Assembly: GCA_031272745.1 (NCBI GenBank)
Contig: JAISTF010000191.1
Location: 1 to 7,047 of the forward strand
DNA length: 7,047 bases
DNA from: Eubacteriales Family XIII. Incertae Sedis bacterium
Lineage (GTDB): Bacteria; Bacillota; Clostridia; Peptostreptococcales; Anaerovoracaceae
Direction of reading: 5' to 3'
Position 1 is the first letter of the stretch, and every line of letters starts with the position of its first letter. The notes beneath the pieces were generated by a model. It had not been told where the DNA came from and did not search any database. It was given only the letters and a program-made list of their open reading frames with translations. The position numbers and the translations under genes are program-made. This document shows, in pieces, positions 5,897 to 7,047 of this stretch.

Positions 5897-6888
5897 TTCC
5901 GGAAGCGCTCGGGCTCGCGCGGAACATGCCGGAAGGCGCGGACGTCTATATCACGACCGACACCGAGGCGAAGGCCGTGGCCATCCGCGGCGCGTTCGCG
6001 GCGGGCGGGCGGGCGCCGAGGGACGTGCGTCTCGTCGAAAACCGCGGGCGCAGCGAGAGCGCGCTGCTCATCGGCATGAAGGACGTCGTGCTGTCGGGCG
6101 ACTACGACGTGTGCTGCTTCTGGAAGGAGAAGGTGAGCCGCCAAGTGGACTACCACGCGTCGCTGTCGTGGGCGTACAAGATTGACGAAAACCTGCTCGG
6201 CACCGCGGCCTATGTGCAAAACGTGCTTGGGACATTCGCGGAAAACCCGAGGCTCGGCATGCTCGCGGTGACGCTGCCGTTCCATGCGATCTACCATTGG
6301 GTGCCGGGCAACGAATGGGCCGGCGATTACGAGATCACGGAGCAGCTCGCGCGGCGGCTCGGGCTTGTGACGCCGATGGAAAAAGAGGATCCGCCCGTCA
6401 CGTCGTTCGGCGGCGCGTTCTGGTTTCGCGCGGACGCGATGAAGAAGATCTTTGCGTACCCGTGGACGTACGCGGATTTTCCGGAGGAGCCGCTGCCCGT
6501 CGACTGGACGTTGCTGCACGCGATCGAGCGCGTCTATCCGTTCGTCGCGCAGGACGCGGGGTACTATCCGGCGTATACGCTGACGGACCGCTACGCGCAG
6601 CTCGAGTTCACGAGTCTCAGCGATTTGATGAAGGGCTATGTGAAGGCGTCTCTGCATGACGGGCACGATTTCAAGAACCATCTCCAGGCGATCGAATACG
6701 TGTACGATCTGAACGCGCGGCCCATCCGCGCGAAGGCGAAGCGCGTGATCAAGCGGCGGTTGCCGTGGGGGCTGTATGTGGTGATCCTCGGGGCGAAGCG
6801 CGTGATCCTCGGGCCGCGTCGCGGGGAAGCGTTGCGGGAGATCAAATTCCGGTTGACGCGCGGGAAGTATCGGAAGCGGTACGAATAG
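5872..6888 (+). CDS. rgpF: Rhamnan synthesis protein F (RgpF-like), C-terminal half, separated by frameshift
   Basis: From ATG 5872 this frame encodes 338 aa, the second domain of RgpF; the in-frame similarity begins slightly upstream, at about 5860. Recognisable family stretches are MHIFYEDMIPEALG (1-14), DVYITTDTE (24-32), ENRGRSESALLIG (56-68), LLGTAAYVQNVLGTFAENPR (108-127), FGGAFWFRADAMKKIF (179-194), PWTYADFPEEPLPVDWT (197-213) and HAIERVYPFVAQDAGYY (216-232). A basic C-terminal tail follows (about 283-338). ATG 5872 has no Shine-Dalgarno sequence, so I do not think it is a native start; it is given only as the first ATG in this frame. If made alone it would lack the N-terminal domain. 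It ends at TAG 6886-6888, 15 nt before rmlC, in the same operon. Confidence 0.82.
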   Translation: MHIFYEDMIPEALGLARNMPEGADVYITTDTEAKAVAIRGAFAAGGRAPRDVRLVENRGRSESALLIGMKDVVLSGDYDVCCFWKEKVSRQVDYHASLSWAYKIDENLLGTAAYVQNVLGTFAENPRLGMLAVTLPFHAIYHWVPGNEWAGDYEITEQLARRLGLVTPMEKEDPPVTSFGGAFWFRADAMKKIFAYPWTYADFPEEPLPVDWTLLHAIERVYPFVAQDAGYYPAYTLTDRYAQLEFTSLSDLMKGYVKASLHDGHDFKNHLQAIEYVYDLNARPIRAKAKRVIKRRLPWGLYVVILGAKRVILGPRRGEALREIKFRLTRGKYRKRYE

Positions 6889-6890
6889 GC

Positions 6891-6897
6891 AAGGAGG
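6891..6897 (+). promoter_or_regulatory. Consensus ribosome binding site for rmlC
   Basis: AAGGAGG lies 6 nt before ATG 6904, a near-perfect anti-Shine-Dalgarno match that fixes the rmlC start. Confidence 0.85.
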
Positions 6898-6903
6898 CGG
6901 GCG

Positions 6904-7047
6904 ATGGCGCAAATTGTTATTGAAAAAACGAAACTCGAAGGTGTGCTCGTGATTGCGCCGAAGGTGTTCGGCGACGCGCGCGGGTGGTTTTTCGAGACGT
7001 GGACGCAGCGCGATTACGCGGTCGCCGGCGCATCTGCGGTCTTCGTG
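6904..7047 (+). CDS. rmlC: dTDP-4-dehydrorhamnose 3,5-epimerase, N-terminal part (cut by window end)
   Basis: The 48 visible codons begin MAQIVIEKTKLEGVLVIAP and continue KVFGDARGWFFETWTQRDY (20-38). This matches the N-terminus of RmlC/RfbC, whose hallmark is LEGVLxIxPxVFGDxRGxFxE, the Arg and Glu here being part of the substrate-binding region. RmlC converts dTDP-4-keto-6-deoxyglucose to dTDP-4-keto-L-rhamnose in the cytoplasm, the third of four steps to dTDP-L-rhamnose. The catalytic His lies further on, outside the window. Lying 15 nt after rgpF, it supports a rhamnose-containing product for this locus. It is cut only by the window boundary; no disruption is visible. Confidence 0.93.
   Translation, partial: MAQIVIEKTKLEGVLVIAPKVFGDARGWFFETWTQRDYAVAGASAVFV

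Noticed and set aside
1..7047. CRISPR arrays, tRNA or rRNA genes, insertion sequences, attachment sites
   Set aside because: I saw no regularly spaced repeats, no transposase-like product, no terminal inverted repeats with target duplications and no RNA gene signature; nearly every base is covered by the genes listed.

Overview
The window is one end of a cell-surface polysaccharide locus from a GC-rich bacterium. Many genes overlap or nearly abut, and codons ending in CG (GCG, ACG, TCG, CCG) are strongly preferred. Where Shine-Dalgarno sites are clear they are canonical (AGGGAGG, AAGGAGG). The gene set (ABC-2 polysaccharide exporter, rhamnan synthesis F protein, dTDP-rhamnose epimerase) resembles rhamnose-rich wall polysaccharide or O-antigen loci. 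A GC-rich member of Bacillota (for example Negativicutes) or of Coriobacteriia would fit, but the sequence alone does not fix the taxon.

Layout. Bases 1-87 are the 3' tail of an unidentified plus-strand gene. It converges on a two-gene minus-strand operon: a multispanning GT-C (ArnT/PMT-like) glycosyltransferase (2440 down to 905), then 3 nt later a soluble GT2 glycosyltransferase (901 down to 113). A short AT-rich divergent promoter region around 2441-2485 separates this from a plus-strand operon. That operon encodes a GtrB/DPM-type polyprenyl-phosphate glycosyltransferase (from about 2465), an ABC-2 permease (3422-4237), its ATPase (4227-4961), an RgpF-like protein (4958-6888, broken into two frames near 5858) and the start of rmlC (from 6904, cut by the window end). 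No gene-free stretch exceeds 300 bases.

How the parts fit. RmlC helps make dTDP-L-rhamnose. RgpF and other glycosyltransferases outside the window would build a rhamnose-containing chain on an undecaprenyl carrier. The Wzm/Wzt-type exporter would flip it across the membrane. The GtrB-like enzyme would load a sugar on polyprenyl phosphate, and the divergently transcribed GT-C enzyme could use that donor outside the membrane to add side groups. The last link is inference from family and gene position.

Most notable points: a likely single-base frameshift splitting rgpF, and two perfect extended -10 elements (TGnTATACT) lying back to back in an 18-bp near-palindrome that can explain divergent transcription. 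On the minus side this predicts a leaderless GTG-started message. I see no mobile element, CRISPR array, RNA gene or clearly new system.
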